A DNA stretch of 64,000 bases from the NCBI GenBank assembly GCA_003243975.1, contig QHBJ01000015.1, forward strand, positions 28,064 through 92,063, given 5' to 3'. Source of the stretch: Candidatus Meridianibacter frigidus. GTDB lineage: Bacteria; Vulcanimicrobiota; Vulcanimicrobiia; Vulcanimicrobiales; Vulcanimicrobiaceae. Shown piece after piece: positions 43,760-51,828 of this stretch (within the stretch, counting starts at the first letter, position 1; the number at the start of each line of letters is the position of its first letter). The translations under genes were made by a program, and so were the position numbers. The notes under the pieces were generated by a model. That model did no database searches. It was not told the DNA's origin and was given only the letters and a program-made list of their open reading frames with translations.

Positions 43760-46452
43760 GCCGCGTCCCCGGGTTCCACTTGCTCGCTGGCGTAGGCCTC
43801 GATGACATCGCCTTCTTTGAGGTCACCGAACTTGGCGATCTGAATGCCGCATTCGAAGTTTTCGGCCACTTCGCGAACGTCGTCTTTGACGCGGCGCAAC
43901 GACTCGATTTCCCCGTCGAATACCACCGCGTTATCGCGTAGCACGCGCGCCTTGGCGTTGCGCGTAATCTTGCCGCTCTGCACGTAGGCGCCCGCGATCG
44001 TGCCGACCTTGCTGACTTTGAAGATTTTGCGCACCTCGGCGCGACCCAGCGTAATCTCGCGGAACGTCGGCTCGAGCATGCCGAGCATGGCCTTCTTGAG
44101 ATCGTTCTCGATGTCATAGATGACTTGGTAGAAGCGCAGGTCAACCTGCTCGTTCTCCGCCAAGCGCTTTGCGGTTTCGTCGGCGCGAATATTAAAGCCG
44201 ATCAATACTGCGCCCGAGGCACTGGCCAGGTTCACGTCGTTCGGCGTGATTGCACCTACCCCACCGTGAATGACGCGAATGTCTACATCCTGAGTGGAAA
44301 GCGATTCCATGCGCGTCCGTAGGGCCTCGAGCGATCCCTGGCCATCCGCCTTGATGATCAGGTTGAGCGTCTTCTTGCCCTCCGCCGGCATCTGCATGAA
44401 GGTTTCGAGCGAAATCTTCTGTCCGCCGGACGTTGCGATTCGCGTGTCGCGGCGGCGCGTTTTCCGCTTGTCGGCGGTTTCGCGCGCCACTCGCTCATCG
44501 CTCACGACCATTAGTGTATCGCCCGCCGAAGGCACGTCTTGCAAGCCCATGATTTCAACGGGAATCGAAGGCCCGGCTTTCTTGACCTGTTTGCCCTTGT
44601 CGTCAACCAATGCACGAATTTTTCCGAACGTGCCGCCGACCACGACGATGTCGCCGACGCGCAGCGTACCGTTCTGCACCAGCACCGTCGCGACGGCGCC
44701 GCGCCCGCGATCGAGCGCGGACTCGATGACGACGCCGCCCGCGCGCCGATTCTTGTTGGCCTTGAGATCACGAATGTCTGCTTCCAGCAACACGGTCTCC
44801 AGCAAGCCGGCGATCCCGTCGCCGGTGCGCGCCGAAACCGGCACCATCTCAATATTCCCGCCCCAATCCACCGGCTGCAAACCCTCTTCCGCCAGTTGTT
44901 GCTTGACGCGGTCGGGTTGCGCGTCGGCTTTGTCCATCTTGTTGATCGCTACCACGATCGGAACGTTCGCGGCCTTGACGTGGCTGATGGCTTCCTTGGT
45001 TTGCGGCATGACGCCGTCGTCGGCCGCCACAACCAGGATCGCTACATCGGTTACCTTCGCACCGCGCGCACGCATGGCGGTGAACGCTTCGTGTCCCGGC
45101 GTGTCGATGAAGGTTATCTTTCGTTCTTCTTTTTCAACGGTGTAGGCACCGATGCGTTGGGTGATGCCGCCGGCTTCCCCACCGGCAACGTCGGCGGCGC
45201 GAATCTTGTCGAGCAATGAGGTTTTCCCGTGATCGACGTGACCGAGCACCGTAACGACCGGCGGCCGCGTCGTCATCATCTCGGGTTTGTCTTCTTCTTG
45301 CTCGACATTGACTTCTTCGCCCGCTTCTTTGACGACCGCATTGAAGCCGAACTTCTTGGCCACCGAGATCGCGATGTCGGCGGGAATGTTCTGATTGATG
45401 GTGGCCATCGTTCCGACTTTGATGAGTTCGGTGATCACATCTTTGGCGGGCACGATCATCGAAGTTGCCAACTCTTGCACGGTCAGCAGGTCGGGGATCT
45501 CGATGGTTTCGAGCTGCAGGGCCGGAGCAACGGGCGCGGTTTCGGGGCGCTTCTTGCGGTTGCGGTCTTTCTCGAGGAGAAGATCCTTCTCGCGATCCTT
45601 CTTGCTCAGTTTCTCATCGCGCCCGTCGCGCGAACGATCCCCGGGACGGCCGCCCGAACTCGGGGCGGGCGCTTGTTCGGGAAGACCGGCCCCCGTGCGA
45701 GGCTCAAACGGACGAGCTCCGGGCGGCGGCCCGAGCGGGCGAAATGGTCCGTTGCCGGCTGGCCGCCGGCCCGTCGTGATCGGTGAAGCGGGTCGCGTCG
45801 GAGTAGCGATGCGGGCCTGGTACCCCTGCCCCGGCAATCCCGGCAATCCCGGTCGCGGGGCGACCCCGGGACGTCCTGGGATGCCGACCTGGGGGCCCGG
45901 CGAAGCAGAGTTCGGAGCCTGCGGCGGCTCGAGCGGAGCCCGCCGCACGACGGACGATTGACCGGAAGGAACAGGTTTGAGCGTTTGCACCGCCGCCTCC
46001 GGAGTACTCGGGACGGCTCGCGGCTTAAGCACAGCCGCAGGTGCGGCGGAGCCATTACCGGCCGCAGGGGCACTGCCTTCGATCGCGGGCGTAGCGGCGA
46101 TGGGAGCCGCTGTCTTTACGGCTGCGACGGCCTTCCGAGACCCGGCCACGACCGGCTTGAGCGTCTGCACGGCGGCCGCGGGAGCGGCAATAGACGCCGG
46201 CTCGCTTGCCTTGACTGCGGGGCGACGCGGAGTCGCTGCCGTTACCGGTTTGGCAACCGGCTTCGCCGGGACAGCCTTGGGCGCGGGTTTTGCCAGCACG
46301 GTACGAACCAGATCGGCGATCTGGTCGGGAACCACGCTGAGTTGATTCTTGGCCTCGAAGACGCCGCCGAGGCGTTCGTTGAAGAGCGTGATAAGCTCTT
46401 TGGAAGTCAACCCAACTTCCTTGGCCAGTTCAAAAATTCGAACTTTCGTCAA
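43756..46452 (-). CDS. infB: Translation initiation factor IF-2
   Basis: GTPase placing fMet-tRNA on the ribosome. About 898 residues: N-terminal IF2_N (MTKVRIFELAKEVGLTSKELITLF), a long Ala/Pro-rich linker (about 45-330) containing two AVQTLKPV copies, a second N domain, then G1 GHVDHGKTS, G2 GGITQ, DTPGHEAF, NKMD, and domains II-IV. The best start is a TTG at 46452 with GGAG six bases upstream; the frame is open to a TTG at 46470. Confidence 0.96.
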   Translation of the reverse strand: MTKVRIFELAKEVGLTSKELITLFNERLGGVFEAKNQLSVVPDQIADLVRTVLAKPAPKAVPAKPVAKPVTAATPRRPAVKASEPASIAAPAAAVQTLKPVVAGSRKAVAAVKTAAPIAATPAIEGSAPAAGNGSAAPAAVLKPRAVPSTPEAAVQTLKPVPSGQSSVVRRAPLEPPQAPNSASPGPQVGIPGRPGVAPRPGLPGLPGQGYQARIATPTRPASPITTGRRPAGNGPFRPLGPPPGARPFEPRTGAGLPEQAPAPSSGGRPGDRSRDGRDEKLSKKDREKDLLLEKDRNRKKRPETAPVAPALQLETIEIPDLLTVQELATSMIVPAKDVITELIKVGTMATINQNIPADIAISVAKKFGFNAVVKEAGEEVNVEQEEDKPEMMTTRPPVVTVLGHVDHGKTSLLDKIRAADVAGGEAGGITQRIGAYTVEKEERKITFIDTPGHEAFTAMRARGAKVTDVAILVVAADDGVMPQTKEAISHVKAANVPIVVAINKMDKADAQPDRVKQQLAEEGLQPVDWGGNIEMVPVSARTGDGIAGLLETVLLEADIRDLKANKNRRAGGVVIESALDRGRGAVATVLVQNGTLRVGDIVVVGGTFGKIRALVDDKGKQVKKAGPSIPVEIMGLQDVPSAGDTLMVVSDERVARETADKRKTRRRDTRIATSGGQKISLETFMQMPAEGKKTLNLIIKADGQGSLEALRTRMESLSTQDVDIRVIHGGVGAITPNDVNLASASGAVLIGFNIRADETAKRLAENEQVDLRFYQVIYDIENDLKKAMLGMLEPTFREITLGRAEVRKIFKVSKVGTIAGAYVQSGKITRNAKARVLRDNAVVFDGEIESLRRVKDDVREVAENFECGIQIAKFGDLKEGDVIEAYASEQVEPGDAA

Positions 46453-46470
46453 ATGGCGCTCCAGGGTCAA

Positions 46471-46607
46471 ACCCTTACGCGCCCCCCGCCCAGCGGGGCC
46501 CCAAACGTGGGGCGCTTCTACATTAGCTTCTTGTCACGATGTCGCGCGGGCACCCCAAGCCACCTGCGGTGGCGGCCCCTAACGAGCATTGGTTTTGTTA
46601 GACATAT
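46471..46607 (-). other. Intergenic hairpin region between ylxR and infB
   Basis: 137 bases without a gene. On the minus strand GGGGCCGCCACCGCAGGTGGC and then GCGCCCC...GGGGGCGC segments can form stacked GC-rich hairpins ending about 25 bases before the infB start. No T-run, so probably not a terminator. It could be an mRNA processing or translation control element for infB. Confidence 0.4.
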
Positions 46608-46826
46608 TCAGTCGTTGACGTCATAACCAACCTTAAACACGGTTCCCAGCGCCGCGGATGCGAGGCCGGGATAGCGCTTATTCTTGATAACTTTCTCAGC
46701 GCATGCAGACGAACATAAATACGCGCCTCGCCCCTGCGCCCGACGGCGCCCGTCGGCCGTCCAGCCTTCCGCGGTCCGCACGAAACGTCGCATCGAGCGC
46801 TGCTCACGGCACTCCCGGCAGCCCAC
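46608..46826 (-). CDS. ylxR: YlxR-family RNA-binding protein (RnpM)
   Basis: A 72-residue DUF448 protein with CRECREQRSMRRFVRTAEGW and RGAYLCSSACAEKVIKNK. In Bacillus it modulates RNase P. GTG start 17 bases after nusA, in the normal nusA-ylxR-infB order. Confidence 0.9.
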   Translation of the reverse strand: MGCRECREQRSMRRFVRTAEGWTADGRRRAQGRGAYLCSSACAEKVIKNKRYPGLASAALGTVFKVGYDVND

Positions 46827-46843
46827 GCAGGTCCGAACCGGGC

Positions 46844-48067
46844 CTAGTGGCTGAGCCGTTCCCGTTTAAACTCCTCGAGCTTGCGGATGAGTTCCTCGTC
46901 AATCGTGGGCTCAGGCGCCGCGGCTTCCTCTTGCGCAACGTCCTCTGCGTCCTCCGGTACCGGTTCGCCATTTTGCGCAGCCGCGGCGCCGGCCAAACGC
47001 TCTTCACGTTCGCTGAAATAGCGCTCGCGCGCCTCATCGGCTTCGCTCTCGCTCGCAATATCCAAGCGCCAGCCGGTCATGCGCGCCGCCAAACGCACGT
47101 TCTGGCCCTCGCGCCCAATTGCAAGCGACAATTGATACTCGGGCACCACAACCAACGCCGTGCCATCGTCGTCATACAGCTCGACGCTGATCACCTTAGC
47201 CGGCTGCAACGCATTATTGATGAACGTGACGGGATCGGGGTCCCATCGAATCACGTCCACCTTTTCACCGCGCAGTTCATCGGAAACGTTAGCAATGCGG
47301 CTGGATTTTGGACCTAAAGCAGCCCCAACGGGGTCCACCTCGGGACGATTGCTGCGCACCGCGACCTTCGATCGGCTGCCCGGCTCGCGCGCAATCGCCA
47401 TAATCTCAACCGTGCCGTCTTCGATCTCGGGCACTTCGAACTCGAGGAGTCGCTGCACCAAGCCCTCGGCCGCCCGCGAGAGAATTACCGTTGGCCCCTT
47501 GGGAGATTTTCGCACATCCAGTACGTACGCGCGGATGAAATCGTTGATGCGAAAATTCTCTCGCGGAACTTGTTCGGAGAGGGGCAGCAGCGCCTCGTCC
47601 TTGCCCTCAAGTAGCACGAACATGTTGCGCTGCTCGAAACGTTGCACGGTGCCGCGCACGATGTCGTTGACCCGCGCAACATATTTGTTGTAGACAGTAT
47701 CGCGCTCGGCCTCGCGAATTCGTTGCACAATGACTTGCTTGGCAGTCTGCGCAGCGATGCGCCCGAAATCTTTGGGCGTGACAACTTCGTCGTAGAAGTC
47801 ACCGGCTTCATACTTGGGACCGGCCTTCTTCTTCGTCACCTCAAGCTTCGGATCGGTCACTTCATCCACGACGATGCGGCGATGGTAGACCGTATATTCG
47901 CCCGACTGGCGATCGACAGTAACGATCGCGTTGGCGTCACCGCCGAAGTGGCGCTTGTAAGCGGTAATGAGCGCCGCTTCGAGCGCTTCCAACAGCATCT
48001 CGAAGGGAATGTTGCGCTCTCGCTCGATTTCGCGCAGCACCGTGACAAGTTCGCTCGCATTAAGCAT
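46844..48067 (-). CDS. nusA: Transcription termination/antitermination protein NusA
   Basis: About 407 residues: N-terminal polymerase-binding domain (MLNASELVTVLREIERERNIP), S1 domain (GTVQRFEQRNMFVLLEGKDEALLP), two KH domains (SRAAEGLVQRLLEFEVPEI, GREGQNVRLAARMTGWRLDI), and a short acidic tail. No C-terminal acidic repeats as in enterobacteria. The ATG at 48067 is chosen over 48121 by family length; it overlaps the rimP stop by eight bases. Confidence 0.95.
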   Translation of the reverse strand: MLNASELVTVLREIERERNIPFEMLLEALEAALITAYKRHFGGDANAIVTVDRQSGEYTVYHRRIVVDEVTDPKLEVTKKKAGPKYEAGDFYDEVVTPKDFGRIAAQTAKQVIVQRIREAERDTVYNKYVARVNDIVRGTVQRFEQRNMFVLLEGKDEALLPLSEQVPRENFRINDFIRAYVLDVRKSPKGPTVILSRAAEGLVQRLLEFEVPEIEDGTVEIMAIAREPGSRSKVAVRSNRPEVDPVGAALGPKSSRIANVSDELRGEKVDVIRWDPDPVTFINNALQPAKVISVELYDDDGTALVVVPEYQLSLAIGREGQNVRLAARMTGWRLDIASESEADEARERYFSEREERLAGAAAAQNGEPVPEDAEDVAQEEAAAPEPTIDEELIRKLEEFKRERLSH

Positions 48068-48557
48068 GGGATTTTCGCTCTTTCTTTTCGCGTTTGAGAT
48101 CGGTGCGAATGTCGTATTCAAGATTCGCGGATTTTATGACCGCCAGTGGGAGGGGCAAGCGGCCCGTGCCGGTGTGCAGAATCACGTTGGTACCTTGCAC
48201 GCCCCCCAGAACGCCGCGGTGGGTTTTGCCGCCCTCGATAAGCAGCGTGGTCACGACTTTGACTGTCCGACCCGAGAAGCGCTCGTAATCGCCGGCTTTA
48301 GTCAGGGGGCGGTTCAAGCCGGCCGATTCGACTTCCAGCGTGTACGTTTCTCCGGCGGGCTCCAGTCGCGCATTGACTGCGGAGGCAACTTGTTCGCACA
48401 ATTTTAGATCGACGCCCCCTTCGCGATCGATCATCACGTGCAGGACCGTCGTGCCCGCCTGCCGGCGCGCGCTTTGTGAAACGAACTCGATTCCTGAAAA
48501 ACTCGGATCGTGCGCCACGTCCGAAACGGTGCGTTCGAAGATCTGACTCAACGACAA
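48060..48557 (-). CDS. rimP: Ribosome maturation factor RimP
   Basis: Two-domain factor for 30S maturation. FERTVSDVAHDPSFSGIEFV, the conserved LEVESAGLNRPLTKAGDYERF and GVQGTNVILHTG match RimP. The likely start is a TTG at 48557 with AGAGG seven bases upstream, giving 165 residues; the frame remains open to 48659 but the added residues are low quality. First gene of the translation operon. Confidence 0.9.
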   Translation of the reverse strand: MSLSQIFERTVSDVAHDPSFSGIEFVSQSARRQAGTTVLHVMIDREGGVDLKLCEQVASAVNARLEPAGETYTLEVESAGLNRPLTKAGDYERFSGRTVKVVTTLLIEGGKTHRGVLGGVQGTNVILHTGTGRLPLPLAVIKSANLEYDIRTDLKREKKERKSHA

Positions 48558-48662
48558 CTCTGCGCCTCTTACAACAACGAAGCGCGGGACCTGCCCGCGC
48601 TTTGGATTTACCGAAGCTAGAATACCAAATCTTCGCCGGAAGCGCAACGCAGAACGCAAGAG

Positions 48663-48691
48663 GGCCGTGCCCTCGATCGCTGGGCACGGCC
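48663..48691. repeat. Perfect 10-bp hairpin in the rimP leader
   Basis: GGCCGTGCCC, nine-base loop, GGGCACGGCC. It lies in the long leader between the predicted rimP promoter (48878-48906) and the rimP start. There is no T-run after it, so a full terminator is unlikely; it may be a protein or RNA structure target in operon control. Confidence 0.65.
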
Positions 48692-48793
48692 TCTCGTGGA
48701 TTTACGGTCTCTTTTCGAGCATTGCGCCAGCCGGAATACGTCCGGCAGTCGTGGAGCGCTTAAAGTTTTTGCGCCCGTCAGGCGCGCTCGCCT

Positions 48794-48808
48794 GGGTCAG
48801 ACTGACCC
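48794..48808. repeat. 15-base palindrome in the rimP leader
   Basis: GGGTCAG A CTGACCC, perfect except for the unpaired central A, sitting in the same leader about 70 bases after the predicted promoter. It could be an operator or the stem of a small hairpin. Confidence 0.5.
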
Positions 48809-48877
48809 GGTGGATCCTGCGGTTCCAACCGCCCTCCTTATGCTTTCGCTCACATATCTCAAAATCGAGATGATCAT

Positions 48878-48906
48878 ATTGTACTCCCGAAAAAACCGGA
48901 ATACAA
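48878..48906 (-). promoter_or_regulatory. Predicted promoter of the rimP-nusA-infB operon
   Basis: Minus strand TTGTAT (48901-48906), 17-base spacer, TACAAT (48878-48883; 5 of 6 to TATAAT). It lies just after the stop of the upstream TonB-like gene and predicts a leader of about 310 bases before rimP. Confidence 0.5.
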
Positions 48907-48923
48907 CAAAGAAGCGCCCTCTT

Positions 48924-50327
48924 TTAAGGCCTAGGCGAGCCGGGGCCGGCCGGAGGCGGAAACGGTTCCAAACGACCGGTTTCGCACAAGAACGACGCGT
49001 CGGGCTCGATGATCGGCATGAAGCCCGCCTCTCCGCGCGGACCCGGGTTGTCCACAATCACGCCCGCGTTGCGGTCCGCGTGAACGGGCGAGTTTGCGAC
49101 GCTGGCGCCATATGGTCCCGGTGGTGAAGGAAAGCGCACGAGCCACCCCTTGCATGTCGTGAAGAGTCCGTGCTTTACCGCATCGGTGACGTACATAATC
49201 ACGCGATCCTCGCGTTTGCCCCGCGAACGGTAGATGTATTTGGTGTGCGCCAGTACCTCCGGCGGGGGCGTGGGATCCTGATTGTGCCCCAAGCGTGAGG
49301 TATCGATCTGGTAGTGCGCTTGGGCGGGGTTGACGGGATTATTGGGCAGCATGCTCTTAAGACGCGCATTCAAATCGGCGGCGGTTTTTCTTTGACGAGC
49401 CGAAGGGGTTTTCGTGGGCTTCGGTCGCGGCGTCACGGGCGGCGGCGATGGGGTCGGCGGCAAAGTCACGGGTTTGACGGGTTGAGGCTTGGCTTGCCTC
49501 GGACCGGGGAGTGGACCGGCCGAGGCGAGCGCGCGCGGCCCCGGGCTTGGGTTACTCCCCCGCTGGGCAGATGGGCTCGCAGCGCCAGTGGGCGCCGGAC
49601 TGTGAATGCCGGCCACGGATGCCTTCGGAACGGGCAAGGTTTGTGCAACCGGGCCCGGCGTCGCAGGCGCCTTGCTGGGTAGGGCAGTCGCGGCGGTGGC
49701 CGGGGCCTTGATCGGTGCCGCGCTGGGCGCCGCCGATGGCTGCACCGACGCCCTGGGCAGCGGCTTCGCGGTCGAAGCGGGAGCCGGTTTCGCGGGCTTA
49801 GCCGTGGGCGGAGCGCTGGGCGCCGGCGACGGTTGCGGTGTAAAGGGAAGCTTCTGCGAAATCGCCGGCGCGACGCTCGGAATGGTAACCGGGACTGCCG
49901 GCAGCGGCGCAGGCCGTGGCGTGAAGAGCGCAACCGCGCTGGGCGCCGGGTTGGGAGAAAACGGTGCAAGCGGAGCGGGCGTTGGATTGGGCGGTGCGTG
50001 CGGGACGTTTTTGGCCAGCTCGCGGTGCGTCGGAACTGCTCGGTGACCGGCCAATGCCGGCTTACCCTGCACGGTTGCAACACGCGGCGCGTGGGGCCGC
50101 GGCGCTAGAACCATCGTTGGCTGGCTCTTCGATTTTGCCGGGGCTCGTTGCTGAACGGAGACCAAGAGCGGAGCCCCTTCGACCGACTCGCTCGCAGACT
50201 GTTGCGATGACGTCGTTGCGACCGTAAAGAAGAGCAGTGCCGCCAACAGATGGAGAAACAACGACGCGATAAATCCGGCCGTCGTTCTGCGATAGAGCCG
50301 TTCGTCGGTTGGATCTCCGCGCAACAT
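48924..50327 (-). CDS. TonB-like envelope protein with long Pro/Ala-rich spacer
   Basis: About 467 residues: short cytoplasmic N terminus, one transmembrane helix (TAGFIASLFLHLLAALLFF), a Pro/Ala/Lys-rich spacer of roughly 300 residues, and a folded C-terminal part with two cysteines (TTCKGW, FLCETG) but without the usual TonB receptor motif. The architecture suits spanning the periplasm. The ATG at 50327 has AAGGAG upstream (seven-base spacing), which decides it against a longer opening. Divergent from pyk by 67 bases. Confidence 0.75.
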   Translation of the reverse strand: MLRGDPTDERLYRRTTAGFIASLFLHLLAALLFFTVATTSSQQSASESVEGAPLLVSVQQRAPAKSKSQPTMVLAPRPHAPRVATVQGKPALAGHRAVPTHRELAKNVPHAPPNPTPAPLAPFSPNPAPSAVALFTPRPAPLPAVPVTIPSVAPAISQKLPFTPQPSPAPSAPPTAKPAKPAPASTAKPLPRASVQPSAAPSAAPIKAPATAATALPSKAPATPGPVAQTLPVPKASVAGIHSPAPTGAASPSAQRGSNPSPGPRALASAGPLPGPRQAKPQPVKPVTLPPTPSPPPVTPRPKPTKTPSARQRKTAADLNARLKSMLPNNPVNPAQAHYQIDTSRLGHNQDPTPPPEVLAHTKYIYRSRGKREDRVIMYVTDAVKHGLFTTCKGWLVRFPSPPGPYGASVANSPVHADRNAGVIVDNPGPRGEAGFMPIIEPDASFLCETGRLEPFPPPAGPGSPRP

Positions 50328-50394
50328 GGCGCATCTCCTTGCGCCGCACTCATCGCAGGAGCCTGCCGTAACTGCAGCGCAAGCGCAACCGCTT

Positions 50395-51828
50395 ATGGAA
50401 AACGTCGTGCACAAACGCACGAAAATCGTTGTGACGGTCGGGCCCGCGTCGCGCGACCCTTCAATTTTACGGTCCCTCTTTGTTTCGGGCGCAAATGTCG
50501 TGCGGTTAAACTTTTCGCACGGCTCTCCGGACGAGCACGCAGCCGTCATCGAGCACACTCGCAAGATCAGCAAAGCATTGAAGATTCATACGGCGGTTTT
50601 ACAAGACTTGCCGGGCCCCAAAGTGCGGACGGGCACGCTGGCGCCGGGAACACAACAAGTACAATTGAAGCGCGGTGCCGCATTTCAGCTCACTACGGAT
50701 TCGGTCGTAGGCAGCTCCGAGCGGGTGTCCGTTTCCTATCGGGCTCTGCCGAGTGATGTGGCGGTGGGCGATCGCATCTACTTGGCCGACGGCGCTATTA
50801 CCCTGCGAATCACGGCGAAGACCGCTCATTCCGTCGATACCGTTGTCGAGGTCGGCGGCGATTTGCGCCCGACGCAGGGGATCAACTATCCCGATGGCTC
50901 GCTCAATCTGGCCGCGGTTACCGAACGCGATCTGGAGTTTTTGGAGTTTGGACTCAAACAGAACGTGGATTGGGTGGCCGTATCTTTCGTGCGGTCCGCC
51001 GAGGATGTGCGGCGAGTCAAGAGTTTTATCGCGCAGCGTGATGGCTCCGCGCGCGTTCTAGCGAAGATCGAGAAGCACGAGGCGCTGGATGACATCGAGA
51101 ATATCCTCGCAGCTTCCGACGGGATCATGGTGGCCCGCGGTGATCTCGGCATCGAGATGCCGCTGGAAGTCGTCCCGATCATCCAGAAAGATTTAATTGC
51201 ACGCTGCAACCGTGCGTCAAAGCCGGTCATCACGGCTACGCAAATGCTGGAATCCATGATCGCCAACGCCCGGCCGACGCGCGCAGAAGCGGCCGATGTC
51301 GCAAACGCCATCCTGGATGGCACCGACGCAATCATGCTTTCGGGAGAAACCGCGCGCGGGGCCTATCCCACCGAAGCCGTACGAGTAATGGCCGAAATCG
51401 CCCGCGAAGTTGAAAAACACTACCCGCACTCCGCCTTGCAGGCACGCCGGTTGGAGAATATAACGCCCGACGTCGCTACGTCGATTGCCGAAGCGGCCAC
51501 GCGCTCGGCCGGCGAGCTAAAGTTACCCTACATCGTAACCGGTACGACCACCGGGAACACGGCCCACCATATTGCCGCGTTTCGTCCAACGGCGCGCATC
51601 ATCGCATTAACGCCGGTCTTAGAAGTTGCGAGGCGGTTGGCGTTAATTTGGGGCGTCGATTCTTTTCTGATCGAAAAGTATTCATCGATCGATGTGCTCC
51701 TGCACATTATGGAAAGCCGGTTGAAGGCAGAGGGTTTGGCGATCGAAGGCGATTGCGTCGCCTTCACCAGCGGCATGCCGGTGGGAGCGGGCGGGACCAA
51801 CGTGCTGAAGATTCATCAAATAAGCTAG
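50395..51828 (+). CDS. pyk: Pyruvate kinase
   Basis: Converts phosphoenolpyruvate and ADP to pyruvate and ATP. About 477 residues: KIVVTVGPASRD, LRLNFSHGSPDEH, the active-site region KIEKHEALDDIENILAASDGIMVARGDLGIE, KPVITATQMLESMI and a C-terminal regulatory domain. The ATG at 50395 is chosen by family alignment; a longer opening to 50326 overlaps the divergent gene. Its stop shares CTAG with recN. Confidence 0.96.
   Translation: MENVVHKRTKIVVTVGPASRDPSILRSLFVSGANVVRLNFSHGSPDEHAAVIEHTRKISKALKIHTAVLQDLPGPKVRTGTLAPGTQQVQLKRGAAFQLTTDSVVGSSERVSVSYRALPSDVAVGDRIYLADGAITLRITAKTAHSVDTVVEVGGDLRPTQGINYPDGSLNLAAVTERDLEFLEFGLKQNVDWVAVSFVRSAEDVRRVKSFIAQRDGSARVLAKIEKHEALDDIENILAASDGIMVARGDLGIEMPLEVVPIIQKDLIARCNRASKPVITATQMLESMIANARPTRAEAADVANAILDGTDAIMLSGETARGAYPTEAVRVMAEIAREVEKHYPHSALQARRLENITPDVATSIAEAATRSAGELKLPYIVTGTTTGNTAHHIAAFRPTARIIALTPVLEVARRLALIWGVDSFLIEKYSSIDVLLHIMESRLKAEGLAIEGDCVAFTSGMPVGAGGTNVLKIHQIS

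Noticed and set aside
49300..50100. Tandem repeat or CRISPR-like array in the TonB-like gene
   Set aside because: It is Pro/Ala codon repetition in a spacer with no fixed unit length or spacers.
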